Shown here: positions 1-5,833 of the stretch, piece after piece
Layout: each line of letters begins with the position of its first letter
Position numbering within the stretch: position 1 is the first letter of the stretch
From: Vallitaleaceae bacterium
GTDB taxonomy: Bacteria > Bacillota > Clostridia > Lachnospirales > Vallitaleaceae
Assembly (NCBI GenBank): GCA_027858555.1
Contig: JAQICP010000112.1
Coordinates: 1-6,697, forward strand
Reading direction: 5' to 3'
Length of the DNA stretch: 6,697 nt
Notes under the pieces: model-generated
The model's input: the letters and a program-made list of their open reading frames with translations, nothing else
What the model was told of the DNA's origin: nothing
Databases searched by the model: none
Program-made: the position numbers and the translations under genes

Positions 1-95
1 CATACACTCACTTATTTAAAAGATCAAAATATGCACGAAAAAGAAAAAGTTATGTTGCAATAAAACCTCATATTAAAGCAATTGTCAATCTATCT

Positions 96-226
96 TTAGG
101 GTTAATGTGATAACTGAGATACATCACACTTCTTTATTCCTTTTCAAAGTATATCCTGGGCTGTCGTTTACCCTAACCACTAGGTTCTAGAAAAAGTAAA
201 TATTCGTTTTCCCACACCGTTTTTTT
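96..226 (-). ncRNA. Candidate structured leader or small RNA (unrecognised)
   Basis: This is the stretch transcribed from the promoter at 233-260. Read on the minus strand it has an 8-bp hairpin with an 11-base loop (arms 130-123 and 111-104; one G-U pair that exists only in the minus-sense RNA). A 7-bp helix encloses it (TTAGGGT near 175-169 with ACCCTAA at 102-96), and a small CTAG/CTAG hairpin lies near 190-180. The enclosed segment holds a purine-rich bulge and a GCCC that could pair elsewhere. I compared it from memory with common riboswitch, T-box, 6S, SRP and RNase P signatures and matched none. The pairing is seen; that it is a functional RNA is inference, and AT-rich sequence forms such pairs easily. 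Confidence 0.3.
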
Positions 227-232
227 CACTTA

Positions 233-260
233 ATTATATAATTATCACAGAAAATGTCAA
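233..260 (-). promoter_or_regulatory. Strong sigma-A promoter reading leftward, away from xth
   Basis: On the minus strand a perfect -35 TTGACA (260-255) is followed after 16 bases by a perfect -10 TATAAT (238-233). The start point should lie near 226, so the transcript leaves the window at its left edge. It starts about 40 bases past the xth stop and no gene follows inside the window, so it must serve a gene to the left, a leader RNA or a small RNA. Confidence 0.65.
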
Positions 261-300
261 TACTTTTTATGCTTTTTTAATTGTGTTAGCATAGTACACT

Positions 301-1053
301 TTACTTCAAATACAAAACAACCGGACAATGGTCACTTCCCATGATCTCTGGATGTATCTGGGCATCACTCAGTTGCTCACCCAGTCTAGTTGAAGTTATA
401 AAATAGTCAATTCTCCAACCCGTATTATTAGCTCTTGCCTTACCCATATAAGACCACCATGAGTAAGCATTTTCCATGTCTGGATAAAAGTATCTGAATG
501 TATCGATGAAACCTGCATCTAATAGAACGGTCATTTTTTCACGTTCTTCATCTGTAAATCCAGCGTTTCTATGATTCGTCTTCGGGTTCTTTAAATCAAT
601 CTCCTTGTGGGCTACATTCAAGTCACCACAAAGAATAACCGGCTTTTTACTATCTAGTTCCACTAAATAGGCTCTAAATGCATCTTCCCATTCCATCCGA
701 TTATCCAGTCTTAGCAATTCTCTTTTAGAATTGGGGGTATAGCAAGTCACCAGATAAAAGTCATCAAATTCAAGGGTGATGACACGACCTTCTTGATCAT
801 GTTCTTCAATACCCAATCCATTCACTACTGAAAGCGGTTTGATTTTTGAAAAAACAGCTGTGCCTGAATAACCTTTTTTTACAGCATAGTGCCAATATTG
901 TGTGTAGCCTTTAAGCTCAAGTTCAATCTGACCCTCTTGACACTTTGATTCTTGTATACAAAAGATATCTGCATCCACGTCGTTAAAGTAATCCATGAAT
1001 CCCTTTTTAACACATGCTCTTATACCGTTTACATTCCATGATACTAATTTCAT
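301..1053 (-). CDS. xth: Exodeoxyribonuclease III / AP endonuclease (ExoIII family)
   Basis: A 250-residue Mg2+-dependent nuclease of base-excision repair. It cuts the backbone 5' of abasic sites and removes blocked 3' ends; it is cytosolic. The whole sequence is one endonuclease/exonuclease/phosphatase fold of usual length. Visible motifs are WNVNGIRA (N7), QES (metal-binding E35), Y105, CGDLNVAH (D144, N146), RIDYF (D216) and the C-terminal GSDHCPV (catalytic D241-H242), matching E34, D151, N153, D229, D258 and H259 of E. coli ExoIII. An AGGAGG sits just upstream of the ATG at 1053. It lies 59 bases downstream of msrB on the same strand, and an extended -10 promoter in that gap may give it separate expression. 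The family is certain; the symbol could equally be xthA or exoA. Confidence 0.97.
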   Translation of the reverse strand: MKLVSWNVNGIRACVKKGFMDYFNDVDADIFCIQESKCQEGQIELELKGYTQYWHYAVKKGYSGTAVFSKIKPLSVVNGLGIEEHDQEGRVITLEFDDFYLVTCYTPNSKRELLRLDNRMEWEDAFRAYLVELDSKKPVILCGDLNVAHKEIDLKNPKTNHRNAGFTDEEREKMTVLLDAGFIDTFRYFYPDMENAYSWWSYMGKARANNTGWRIDYFITSTRLGEQLSDAQIHPEIMGSDHCPVVLYLK

Positions 1054-1093
1054 ACTGCCTCCTATAATGTCCCTAGTCTTGTTCTATCCACTG

Positions 1094-1102
1094 ATTATAT
1101 CA
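1094..1102 (-). promoter_or_regulatory. Extended -10 promoter for xth
   Basis: In the msrB-xth gap the minus strand reads TGATATAAT, a perfect -10 (1099-1094) with the TGn extension (1102-1100). The -35 region, which falls in the end of msrB, is poor, as is common with extended -10 promoters. Start would be near 1087, giving a leader of about 34 bases. xth could also be read through from msrB, as I see no terminator between them. Confidence 0.5.
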
Positions 1103-1112
1103 AACTTCTTAT

Positions 1113-1637
1113 TCATTCACTAGTTTTCTTCAAATCCTGTACATAATCACCATAACCCTTTTCAATCATCTCAGACATTGGGATGAATCTAAGAGATGCG
1201 CCATTGATGCAATATCTGAGCCCGCCAGAAGCTTTTGGACCATCTTCAAAAATATGACCAAGATGAGCATCGCCTACTCGACTTCTTACTTCAACCCGTC
1301 TCATACCGTGGGTGCCGTCTTCTAGATACGAGATTACTTCTTTTGCAATTGGTTTTGTAAAACTGGGCCAACCACAACCTGCATCAAACTGGTCAATTGA
1401 TAAAAACAAAGGTTCACCTGTCAGTATATCAACATAGATACCCGCACCTTTATTCGTATAGTAAGGACTTGAATAAGGCCTTTCTGTCAGGCTCTCTACC
1501 GCTACTTGATAGGATAAATCACTGAGTTCATCCTTTAACTTGTCGTTAGATGGTCTATTGTAACCTTCTGGATTAACTTTATGTGCTCTTCCTATTTCTC
1601 TATAATCTATATTACCATTATTACGTTTATCTTTCAT
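1113..1637 (-). CDS. msrB: Peptide methionine-R-sulfoxide reductase MsrB
   Basis: A 174-residue enzyme that reduces methionine-R-sulfoxide in oxidised proteins, recycled by thioredoxin. The SelR/MsrB domain runs from about residue 37 to 168. GCGWPSF carries C88, the presumed resolving cysteine. RYCINGASLRFIP carries C143, the catalytic one, 55 residues on, the same spacing as in Neisseria MsrB as I recall it. There are only these two cysteines, so the two CxxC zinc sites of many MsrBs are absent. The strand between usually reads CINSA; here it is CINGA. A charged N-terminal extension of about 35 residues precedes the domain, with no signal peptide visible. AGGAGG at 1645-1650 precedes the ATG, and the promoter is overlaid by a Fur-type box. 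No msrA is fused or adjacent; the downstream neighbour is xth, another oxidative-damage repair gene. Confidence 0.96.
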   Translation of the reverse strand: MKDKRNNGNIDYREIGRAHKVNPEGYNRPSNDKLKDELSDLSYQVAVESLTERPYSSPYYTNKGAGIYVDILTGEPLFLSIDQFDAGCGWPSFTKPIAKEVISYLEDGTHGMRRVEVRSRVGDAHLGHIFEDGPKASGGLRYCINGASLRFIPMSEMIEKGYGDYVQDLKKTSE

Positions 1638-1668
1638 ATGAAAACCTCCTATTTAACTTTATGATAAC

Positions 1669-1696
1669 ATTATACCATATTGATAATGATTATCAA
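1669..1696 (-). promoter_or_regulatory. msrB promoter
   Basis: On the minus strand a -35 TTGATA (1696-1691) and a perfect -10 TATAAT (1674-1669) are separated by 16 bases. Transcription should start near 1662, leaving a leader of about 25 bases with AGGAGG before the msrB ATG. The -35 and most of the spacer lie inside the Fur-type palindrome, so repressor binding would exclude RNA polymerase. Confidence 0.7.
1680..1696. promoter_or_regulatory. Fur-type operator over the msrB promoter
   Basis: TTGATAATGATTATCAA is a perfect 8-1-8 inverted repeat and contains the exact 7-1-7 Fur consensus TGATAATNATTATCA (1681-1695). PerR boxes read TTATAATNATTATAA and Zur boxes have TCG/CGA ends, so this matches Fur rather than its paralogues. 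It covers the -35 of msrB, the classic position for repression by iron-loaded Fur. The match is seen; binding by Fur is inferred. Confidence 0.75.
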
Positions 1697-1700
1697 CCCA

Positions 1701-1797
1701 AACAAAGCGTACTTCCGGTACGCGCCTTATCCTTCAATATTTTTATTTAATCTAAGGATAAGTTGTTTAGGCATGGATAAGTTCCATAAAGAACTTT
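1701..1797. repeat. Structured tandem repeat, copy A
   Basis: First of two similar units 107 bases apart. It contains three stems in order. H1 is GCGTAC/GTACGC (1707-1712 with 1718-1723, 5-base loop). H2 is CTTATCCTT/AAGGATAAG (1726-1734 with 1754-1762). H3 is AAGTTC/GAACTT (1779-1784 with 1791-1796). The linker between H2 and H3, AGTTGTTTAGGCATG, is nearly identical in copy B. It sits between the msrB promoter and the terminator of the next gene, outside any ORF. On the minus strand H1 is followed by TTTGTTTG, so it could act as a weak terminator. I do not recognise the family. Confidence 0.7.
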
Positions 1798-1807
1798 CCT
1801 ACTGCAG

Positions 1808-1900
1808 AACAAAGTGTACCTCCAGTACACGTCTTATCCTTCAATATTTTTTTGATTAATGATAAGTTGTCTAGGCATGCAAGTTCCTACGCCGAACTTG
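1808..1900. repeat. Structured tandem repeat, copy B
   Basis: Second unit, aligning along its length with copy A. H1 is GTGTAC/GTACAC (1814-1819 with 1825-1830). Relative to copy A one C-G pair (1708-1722) has become T-A (1815-1829), a compensatory change that keeps the stem. H2 is reduced to CTTATC/GATAAG (1833-1838 with 1861-1866). H3 is CAAGTTC/GAACTTG (1880-1886 with 1894-1900) with an unrelated loop. The block from 1833 through CAATATTTTT and the linker AGTTGTCTAGGCATG are the best conserved parts. Strand and function are unknown. Confidence 0.7.
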
Positions 1901-1910
1901 GCTACAAATC

Positions 1911-1940
1911 AAAAAAACCTGATGAATGTATTCACCAGGT
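1911..1940 (-). terminator. Intrinsic terminator of the 1963-2556 gene
   Basis: Read on the minus strand, an 11-bp hairpin ACCTGGTGAAT/ATTCATCAGGT with a short loop is followed directly by seven Ts (1917-1911). One G-U pair forms only in the minus-sense RNA. It lies just past the membrane-protein stop codon, so it closes that transcription unit before the tandem repeats. Confidence 0.85.
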
Positions 1941-1962
1941 CCCTATTTTGACTATAATAATT

Positions 1963-2556
1963 TTATAATTCTTCTTCTACTTCATCCACTACAACTTCGC
2001 TATAAACCGTTTCACCCACAACTGTACTAGCTACTACAGGTTCTTTGTTTATCTCAACTTGCTTTTTATCTTTTAATCGATTATTTGGCTTAAATAATAT
2101 CAATATACCAAATACGATTAGTCCCACAGATAATACGATATTTTCATTATACCTGAAAAGTGTATAGTTCAGGAACGCAATGCCAATGAATAGGAGAATT
2201 CCAGCTGGTATTAAGAATCCCAAACTTCTTTTATGGATAACGTAAGCTTGAAGAAACCCAAAGCCTGGAGCAATAATAAATAGTGGCCATAAATCATACA
2301 TAAGTCCCCATGAGTATAATGTACATGCTATAAAAATAGCACCAATGACTAAGAATATACCGCCAACAATCAATAGTCCGCCATTTTTTCTTTTCCCTGT
2401 AAAATAACCCAGCTCGAATACTAAACCAATGCCAAAGTAGATATAAGCCCAAAATGACCATATGTTAAAATAAATAACATCTAAACTTGATAATATGCCA
2501 AGTACCCCTACTAAAACGAGCATTAAACCAAATACAATTTTGAATTGACCTTTCAT
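1963..2556 (-). CDS. Six-helix integral membrane protein, LiaF/DUF5668-like
   Basis: A 197-residue membrane protein of unknown role. Hydrophobic segments fall at about residues 8-24, 33-50, 60-80, 87-106, 112-130 and 140-156. Short KRKNGG and HKR loops give positive turns. After a basic KPNNRLKDKK stretch comes a valine-rich tail ending in DEVEEEL, strongly acidic and probably cytoplasmic. The LWPLFIIAPGFGFL segment and glycine-rich paired helices resemble the LiaI/LiaF-like transmembrane region (DUF5668), found in envelope-stress and sensor-associated proteins. No cognate two-component system is adjacent, so no LiaF function is claimed. GAAGGAGG precedes the ATG at 2556, and a strong terminator follows. 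It could be the last gene of a unit with the transporter genes upstream, or have its own weak promoter (CATAAT at 2601-2596 with a poor -35). Confidence 0.75.
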   Translation of the reverse strand: MKGQFKIVFGLMLVLVGVLGILSSLDVIYFNIWSFWAYIYFGIGLVFELGYFTGKRKNGGLLIVGGIFLVIGAIFIACTLYSWGLMYDLWPLFIIAPGFGFLQAYVIHKRSLGFLIPAGILLFIGIAFLNYTLFRYNENIVLSVGLIVFGILILFKPNNRLKDKKQVEINKEPVVASTVVGETVYSEVVVDEVEEEL

Positions 2557-2683
2557 AATCAGCCTCCTTCTTTTTAATCAGTATATATCTTTAGTATTAT
2601 GGACAGATAAGCAAGGGATTAGAATTCTATTAGAAGCCTCATCACTAATTTAATCTATATTTTTCAGAACACTTTCTGGCAGT

Positions 2684-2851
2684 TTAATGGCAAATCGGCA
2701 AATCAAGTCCCCTATGACAGGTATGCTCATCCAAATACTCACCTAATATCTCCATAAATGCCTTGGTGAAAAACGGCATATCGTTGATAGTCGTTCCAAG
2801 TGATGGTGGTTCTATCTCAGCTAAATAGGTAGTAAACCCTAAGTTATCCAT
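2684..2851 (-). CDS. Small protein of 55 residues, unknown function
   Basis: I do not recognise this family. The ORF opens at an ATG at 2866, but the better start is the ATG at 2851, with GGAAGGTG (2864-2857) at good spacing. The upstream ATG lies before that site and has none of its own. The product begins MDNLGFTTYLAEIEPPS, has no membrane helix or signal peptide, a middle stretch that could be one amphipathic helix (about 25-43), and a C-terminal HTCHRGLDLPICH with two Cys and three His that might bind metal. It lies 52 bases after the CHR transporter pair on the same strand. There is no sign of a longer frame continuing after the stop, but a decayed fragment cannot be excluded. Confidence 0.5.
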   Translation of the reverse strand: MDNLGFTTYLAEIEPPSLGTTINDMPFFTKAFMEILGEYLDEHTCHRGLDLPICH

Positions 2852-2874
2852 ATAAACACCTTCCATTGATATTT

Positions 2875-2909
2875 CAAAAAGCTTGATATAGTATTATTAT
2901 ATACTATAT
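2875..2909 (-). terminator. Possible weak terminator after the CHR pair
   Basis: A perfect 9-bp A/T-rich stem (2909-2901 with 2894-2886, 6-base loop) includes the stop codon of the downstream CHR gene. On the minus strand a run of five Ts follows after a five-base gap. The stem is AT-only apart from one pair and the gap is long, so termination would be partial at best. Confidence 0.3.
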
Positions 2910-3461
2910 TAACATAGTCATATAGCCTAATAAACCTGCAATTGTAATCAATATAATCGGATGTAATTTCTTTTTTAGATAGATTACCAAAATGACCAGC
3001 ATAATTAATATGGTCTCAACTTGAAAATAAGGCATTTCATCCAAACTATTTGCTTTTACAATAATCGTTGTACGAGCAATCATTATTGCTGAAGCAAAAA
3101 CCAATCCGGCTATAATAGGTCTTATATATTTGAATATGCTTTTAACCAATGGATGTTGATTATGCTCAAAAAACAATTTTGAAATCAACATTATGATCAA
3201 TACAGATGGCATTGCAACACCTAGTGTTGAAACCAATGCACCAAGTAACCCCGCCGTACTGTAGCCCACAAAGGTAGCCGCATTGACCGCTATGGGTCCA
3301 GGTGTCATCTGTGCAATCCCGATAATTTTAATAAATTCAGCTTCGGCTAACCACTGATGCTTTACAATTTCACTTGAAATGAGTGGAATCATGGCATAGC
3401 CACCACCATATGAGAATAGACCAATTTTAAAGAAAGATATAAATAGTTCTAAATAAATCAT
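2904..3461 (-). CDS. CHR-family (chromate-type) transporter subunit, short chain, second of a pair
   Basis: A single-domain CHR protein of about 185 residues in the cytoplasmic membrane. Short-chain CHR proteins work as pairs encoded side by side, the two halves matching the fused ChrA; B. subtilis YwrA/YwrB is an example. The family exports chromate, though the physiological substrate of such pairs is often unknown. Visible motifs are FKIGLFSYGGGYAMIPLI near the N-terminus, then QMTPGPIAVNAATFVGY and GALVSTLGVAMPS, followed by three or four hydrophobic spans. It lies about 20 bases after its partner, clearly one operon. The start is ambiguous. TTG (3464) and ATG (3461) are adjacent and share GAGGTG at 3475-3470; I chose the ATG. 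Confidence 0.9.
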   Translation of the reverse strand: MIYLELFISFFKIGLFSYGGGYAMIPLISSEIVKHQWLAEAEFIKIIGIAQMTPGPIAVNAATFVGYSTAGLLGALVSTLGVAMPSVLIIMLISKLFFEHNQHPLVKSIFKYIRPIIAGLVFASAIMIARTTIIVKANSLDEMPYFQVETILIMLVILVIYLKKKLHPIILITIAGLLGYMTMLI

Positions 3462-3485
3462 CAACTTAACACCTCACTTACCATC

Positions 3486-4034
3486 TCACTTGGCACCTTT
3501 CCTTTTTTTTACCAGATAATTAAGCGCACCTATTAGCCCACCCAGTATAATCAAGTATATGGGGCTAATGGATGTGAACGTAACAATCAAAACAGTCATT
3601 ATAAATAATATGATTGTCAGATTACTCTTCACTGAACTGATAATCATCCTTCTTGCGGCAAAGAATATCAATAGAATTACCGCACCATTAATCCCTAAGA
3701 AAACCGCCTCTACCTCTTTTGATTCAGAGATTTTCAAAAAAAAGGTTGCTATAATTACTATGATACAGAACGATGGTAAAATGACACCAAGCGTAGCACA
3801 AAGCGCACCAATTCTCCCGCCGATTTTATAACCGACCAATGTGGATGTATTGATTGCAATAGCACCTGGAATAGATTGAGAAACAGCAAATATATCAATA
3901 ATTTCATCATGATCCATCCAATTGTTTTTCTCAACAATTTCTTTTTCAATAAGTGGTATCATGGCATAGCCACCACCAAAAGTAAAACTACCAATTTTAA
4001 AAAATGTTATAAAAAGTGCCCAGTATTTATTCAT
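3486..4034 (-). CDS. CHR-family (chromate-type) transporter subunit, short chain, first of a pair
   Basis: A 182-residue paralogue and presumed partner of the gene after it, translated first. It shows FKIGSFTFGGGYAMIPLIEKEIV, then QSIPGAIAINTSTLVGYK and GALCATLGVILPS, the CHR signatures, with hydrophobic spans at about 88-106, 109-125 and 138-176 and a basic KKRKGAK end. The usual PGP of the central motif is PGA here, while the partner keeps PGP. The ATG at 4034 follows GGAAGGAA (4048-4041). The pair diverges from the plus-strand gene at 4121; the 86-base gap must hold both promoters, but I see no convincing minus-strand promoter in it. Substrate is unproven; chromate or another oxyanion is inferred from the family name. 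Confidence 0.92.
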   Translation of the reverse strand: MNKYWALFITFFKIGSFTFGGGYAMIPLIEKEIVEKNNWMDHDEIIDIFAVSQSIPGAIAINTSTLVGYKIGGRIGALCATLGVILPSFCIIVIIATFFLKISESKEVEAVFLGINGAVILLIFFAARRMIISSVKSNLTIILFIMTVLIVTFTSISPIYLIILGGLIGALNYLVKKRKGAK

Positions 4035-4060
4035 GATTATTTCCTTCCGTTTATGATATC

Positions 4061-4070
4061 TATCTAGATA
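4061..4070. promoter_or_regulatory. Perfect 10-bp palindrome in the divergent gap
   Basis: TATCTAGATA is its own reverse complement, and the overlapping ATATCT-N4-AGATAT (4056-4071) is a second imperfectly nested repeat. It overlaps where the -35 of the plus-strand gene should be and lies about 30 bases before the CHR start, so it could be a shared operator. Short AT-rich palindromes also arise by chance. Confidence 0.3.
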
Positions 4071-4087
4071 TTAATCCTTATTTCCTA

Positions 4088-4093
4088 TATAAT
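4088..4093 (+). promoter_or_regulatory. -10 element of the 4121 gene
   Basis: A perfect TATAAT lies 27 bases before the plus-strand ATG. The matching -35 (TAGATA at 4065-4070, 17-base spacing) is weak and overlaps the palindrome at 4061-4070, which would suit an activated or regulated promoter. Confidence 0.45.
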
Positions 4094-4120
4094 GGTATCA
4101 TCAAAGAATAGGAGCCCATT

Positions 4121-4462
4121 ATGATACAAGCTTATAAAGCCACGTATATTGCATACGAAGAACCAACCACAAAACAAAATCAAGACCTATTAGTGATTGA
4201 GGTTATTAAAACTCCCATCAACTGTGTGGTGCTTATAGATGAAAACGGTTTGTTTGCTGCTCATAACTTCATATCTATTAATGCTATCAAAGGTTATCAT
4301 CATTATACTACCCCAGATGTTAAAGACAGCTTTGGCATAGGTGGATTGGTTACATTAGATACAAAAAGCAGACCAGGCATGTTTGAAAGTTTGTCCGAAC
4401 AAACGGGCATACCCTTTAAAACGATTGCTACTGCCTATGGTACAGCACTTCTTCAACTCTAA
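4121..4462 (+). CDS. Conserved-looking hypothetical protein, 113 residues
   Basis: The only plus-strand gene in the window, and one I do not recognise. It is well supported as coding: AGGAG (4110-4114) sits 6 bases before the ATG, a -10 TATAAT lies upstream, and the composition is that of a soluble folded protein. There is no signal peptide or membrane helix. The first half alternates hydrophobic strands (DLLVIEVI, NCVVLIDE). A tyrosine/histidine-rich GYHHYTTP follows, then a glycine-rich FGIGGLVTLDT, and an alpha-helical end (FKTIATAYGTALLQL). No catalytic motif is evident. It diverges from the CHR pair and converges on the aldo/keto reductase; neither position suggests a shared function. 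Confidence 0.8.
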   Translation: MIQAYKATYIAYEEPTTKQNQDLLVIEVIKTPINCVVLIDENGLFAAHNFISINAIKGYHHYTTPDVKDSFGIGGLVTLDTKSRPGMFESLSEQTGIPFKTIATAYGTALLQL

Positions 4463-4494
4463 CGCCATACTTCAACACACTTTTACCAGCATAC

Positions 4495-4535
4495 TAGCTA
4501 TACTTTATTGCTATAATTCATAGCTATTTCTTTTT
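4495..4535 (+). terminator. Possible terminator of the 4121 gene
   Basis: A 7-bp stem TAGCTAT/ATAGCTA (4495-4501 with 4520-4526) with an 18-base loop is followed on the plus strand by TTTCTTTTT. It overlaps the last codons and stop of the convergent aldo/keto reductase gene. The stem is AT-rich and the loop long, so this is a weak call. Confidence 0.3.
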
Positions 4536-5747
4536 ATGTGGTTTAGAACGTCTAAGGAATGTTTTTGCAAACCAGTACATGATTGGGTACAAGATACCCT
4601 CGAATTCTTTTTTCACATTTTTAAGTGATTTAATAATTGGTATGTGTTGAGGACAAACCTTCTCGCATTTACCACACTCATAGCATAGGGAAGCTACACT
4701 CTTCTTATCACCGATCATACCGCCTTGCGTCCCTAAATACATATATCTGGTATGTTTTTTTCTAAACAAATACTTTTCATTATAATAGGAGAAGCACAGT
4801 GGAATATTAACACCAGCCGGACATGGCATACAGTAACCACATGCCGTACAAGGGACTTTCATCAATGTCTCGTATATTTTCTTAACTCTGTCCACCCGGT
4901 CAAGATCATCCTTAGAAAAACTGTTTGCTAGTGCCTCATTGGCACCACGCACATTCTCATCAATAAACGTATCCACGTTCATGCCTGATAAAACTGTACA
5001 GACTTCTTCAAAGTTCCATATCCATCTGAGAGACCATAAAGCTGGAGACCAATCCTTGTCTGACACATCCCACTCTTTTTGAACCTCTTTAGGTACCTTA
5101 ATTGCGAGATTGCCGCCTCTCAGGGGTTCCATTATCATAACAGCTATATCTTTAGCTGCCGCGTACTTAAGGCCCTCAGTCCCTGCCTGAGAATGCGTAT
5201 CTAGGTAATTAAACTGTATCTGAGTAAACACCCAGTCGTAATCATCAATAATAGTCTTAAATTCTTCTGCATTGCCATGGTATGAGAAACCGATGTTTTT
5301 AATCTTACCTGCAGCGTTAGCATCTTCTAAAAAATCAATGACCCCTAGGGATTTGGCGCGTTCCCATGACTCTGTGCCCATTAGCATATGTAACAGATAA
5401 AAATCGATAGTCTCTGTTTGTAATTTTTCTAGTTGTTTGTTTAATATCTTATCCATATCTTCTCTAGATTTGACATTCCATACGGGTAGTTTTGTCGCTA
5501 TCTTAACCTTTTCCCGATAGCCATCTTTTAAAACCCTTCCTAGAAAACTTTCACTTTGTCCGCCATGGTATGGATAGGCCGTATCTAGATAATTAACACC
5601 TAAATCAATTGCTTTATATAATAATGCCTTCGATTCTTCTTCATTAATCTTGCCTCCAGTAGTCGGAAAACGCATACATCCAAAAGCAAGAACTGATATC
5701 ATTTCACCGGTTTTTGGTACTTTTCTATATTGCATATTCGTTTGCAT
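4524..5747 (-). CDS. Aldo/keto reductase with C-terminal 2[4Fe-4S] ferredoxin domain
   Basis: A cytosolic oxidoreductase of the COG1453 type, common in anaerobes: an NAD(P)H-type AKR barrel followed by a ferredoxin-like tail. The physiological substrate is unknown. Numbering from an upstream ATG at 5774, the AKR tetrad is D64 and Y69 (LDTAYPYH), K95 (TKLP) and H129 (LLHM). Two clusters follow, CTACGYCMPCP (C309, C312, C315, C318) and CYECGKCEKVCP (C364, C367, C370, C374), so all eight ligands are present. The end is basic (RRSKPHKKK), after a short hydrophobic stretch. The frame can be opened at 5774 (416 residues), but that ATG would be only about 11 bases from the predicted transcript start and has no ribosome binding site. 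The ATG at 5747 has AAGGGAG (5765-5759) upstream at 11-base spacing, and family proteins begin near here, so 407 residues is preferred. It is transcribed alone. Confidence 0.93.
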   Translation of the reverse strand: MQTNMQYRKVPKTGEMISVLAFGCMRFPTTGGKINEEESKALLYKAIDLGVNYLDTAYPYHGGQSESFLGRVLKDGYREKVKIATKLPVWNVKSREDMDKILNKQLEKLQTETIDFYLLHMLMGTESWERAKSLGVIDFLEDANAAGKIKNIGFSYHGNAEEFKTIIDDYDWVFTQIQFNYLDTHSQAGTEGLKYAAAKDIAVMIMEPLRGGNLAIKVPKEVQKEWDVSDKDWSPALWSLRWIWNFEEVCTVLSGMNVDTFIDENVRGANEALANSFSKDDLDRVDRVKKIYETLMKVPCTACGYCMPCPAGVNIPLCFSYYNEKYLFRKKHTRYMYLGTQGGMIGDKKSVASLCYECGKCEKVCPQHIPIIKSLKNVKKEFEGILYPIMYWFAKTFLRRSKPHKKK

Positions 5748-5791
5748 ATAACCATATGCTCCCTTCAAGTTCATAATATTGTCACTTGATT

Positions 5792-5819
5792 ATTATAGCA
5801 TGATATGTAAAAAAGTGAA
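5792..5819 (-). promoter_or_regulatory. Promoter of the aldo/keto reductase
   Basis: On the minus strand a perfect TATAAT (5797-5792) with a TGC extension (5800-5798) is preceded, 16 bases up, by TTCACT (5819-5814), a four-of-six -35. The start would be near 5785, which decides the start codon choice of the gene (see that entry). Confidence 0.65.
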
Positions 5820-5833
5820 GTGTCCGTGACTTA

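Noticed and set aside
1..63. Open plus-strand frame of 20 codons ending at TAA, possibly the 3' end of a gene from the left
   Set aside because: Too short to separate from chance, no recognisable motif, and a strong minus-strand promoter points the other way through it.
1681..1695. PerR box reading of the msrB palindrome
   Set aside because: PerR consensus has TTATAAT/ATTATAA arms; here the arms are TGATAAT/ATTATCA, the Fur form.
1701..1900. CRISPR-like array
   Set aside because: Only two units of about 95 bases with internal hairpins and imperfect identity; no short identical repeats with unique spacers.
3559..3831. Plus-strand 90-residue ORF inside the upstream CHR gene
   Set aside because: It lies wholly opposite a clear CHR coding frame, and its residues are the antisense of membrane-helix codons, with no family resemblance.
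3758..3949. Minus-strand 63-residue ORF in another frame of the CHR gene
   Set aside because: Out-of-frame shadow of the same strand's real gene.
3385..3979. Near-identical 21-base stretches in the two CHR genes (around 3390-3410 and 3958-3978)
   Set aside because: They encode the shared GGGYAMIP motif, so the identity follows from paralogy and not from a separate repeat.
3876..4067. Plus-strand 63-residue ORF over the start of the CHR pair
   Set aside because: Antisense to the conserved N-terminal CHR motifs and running into the divergent gap; no ribosome binding site.
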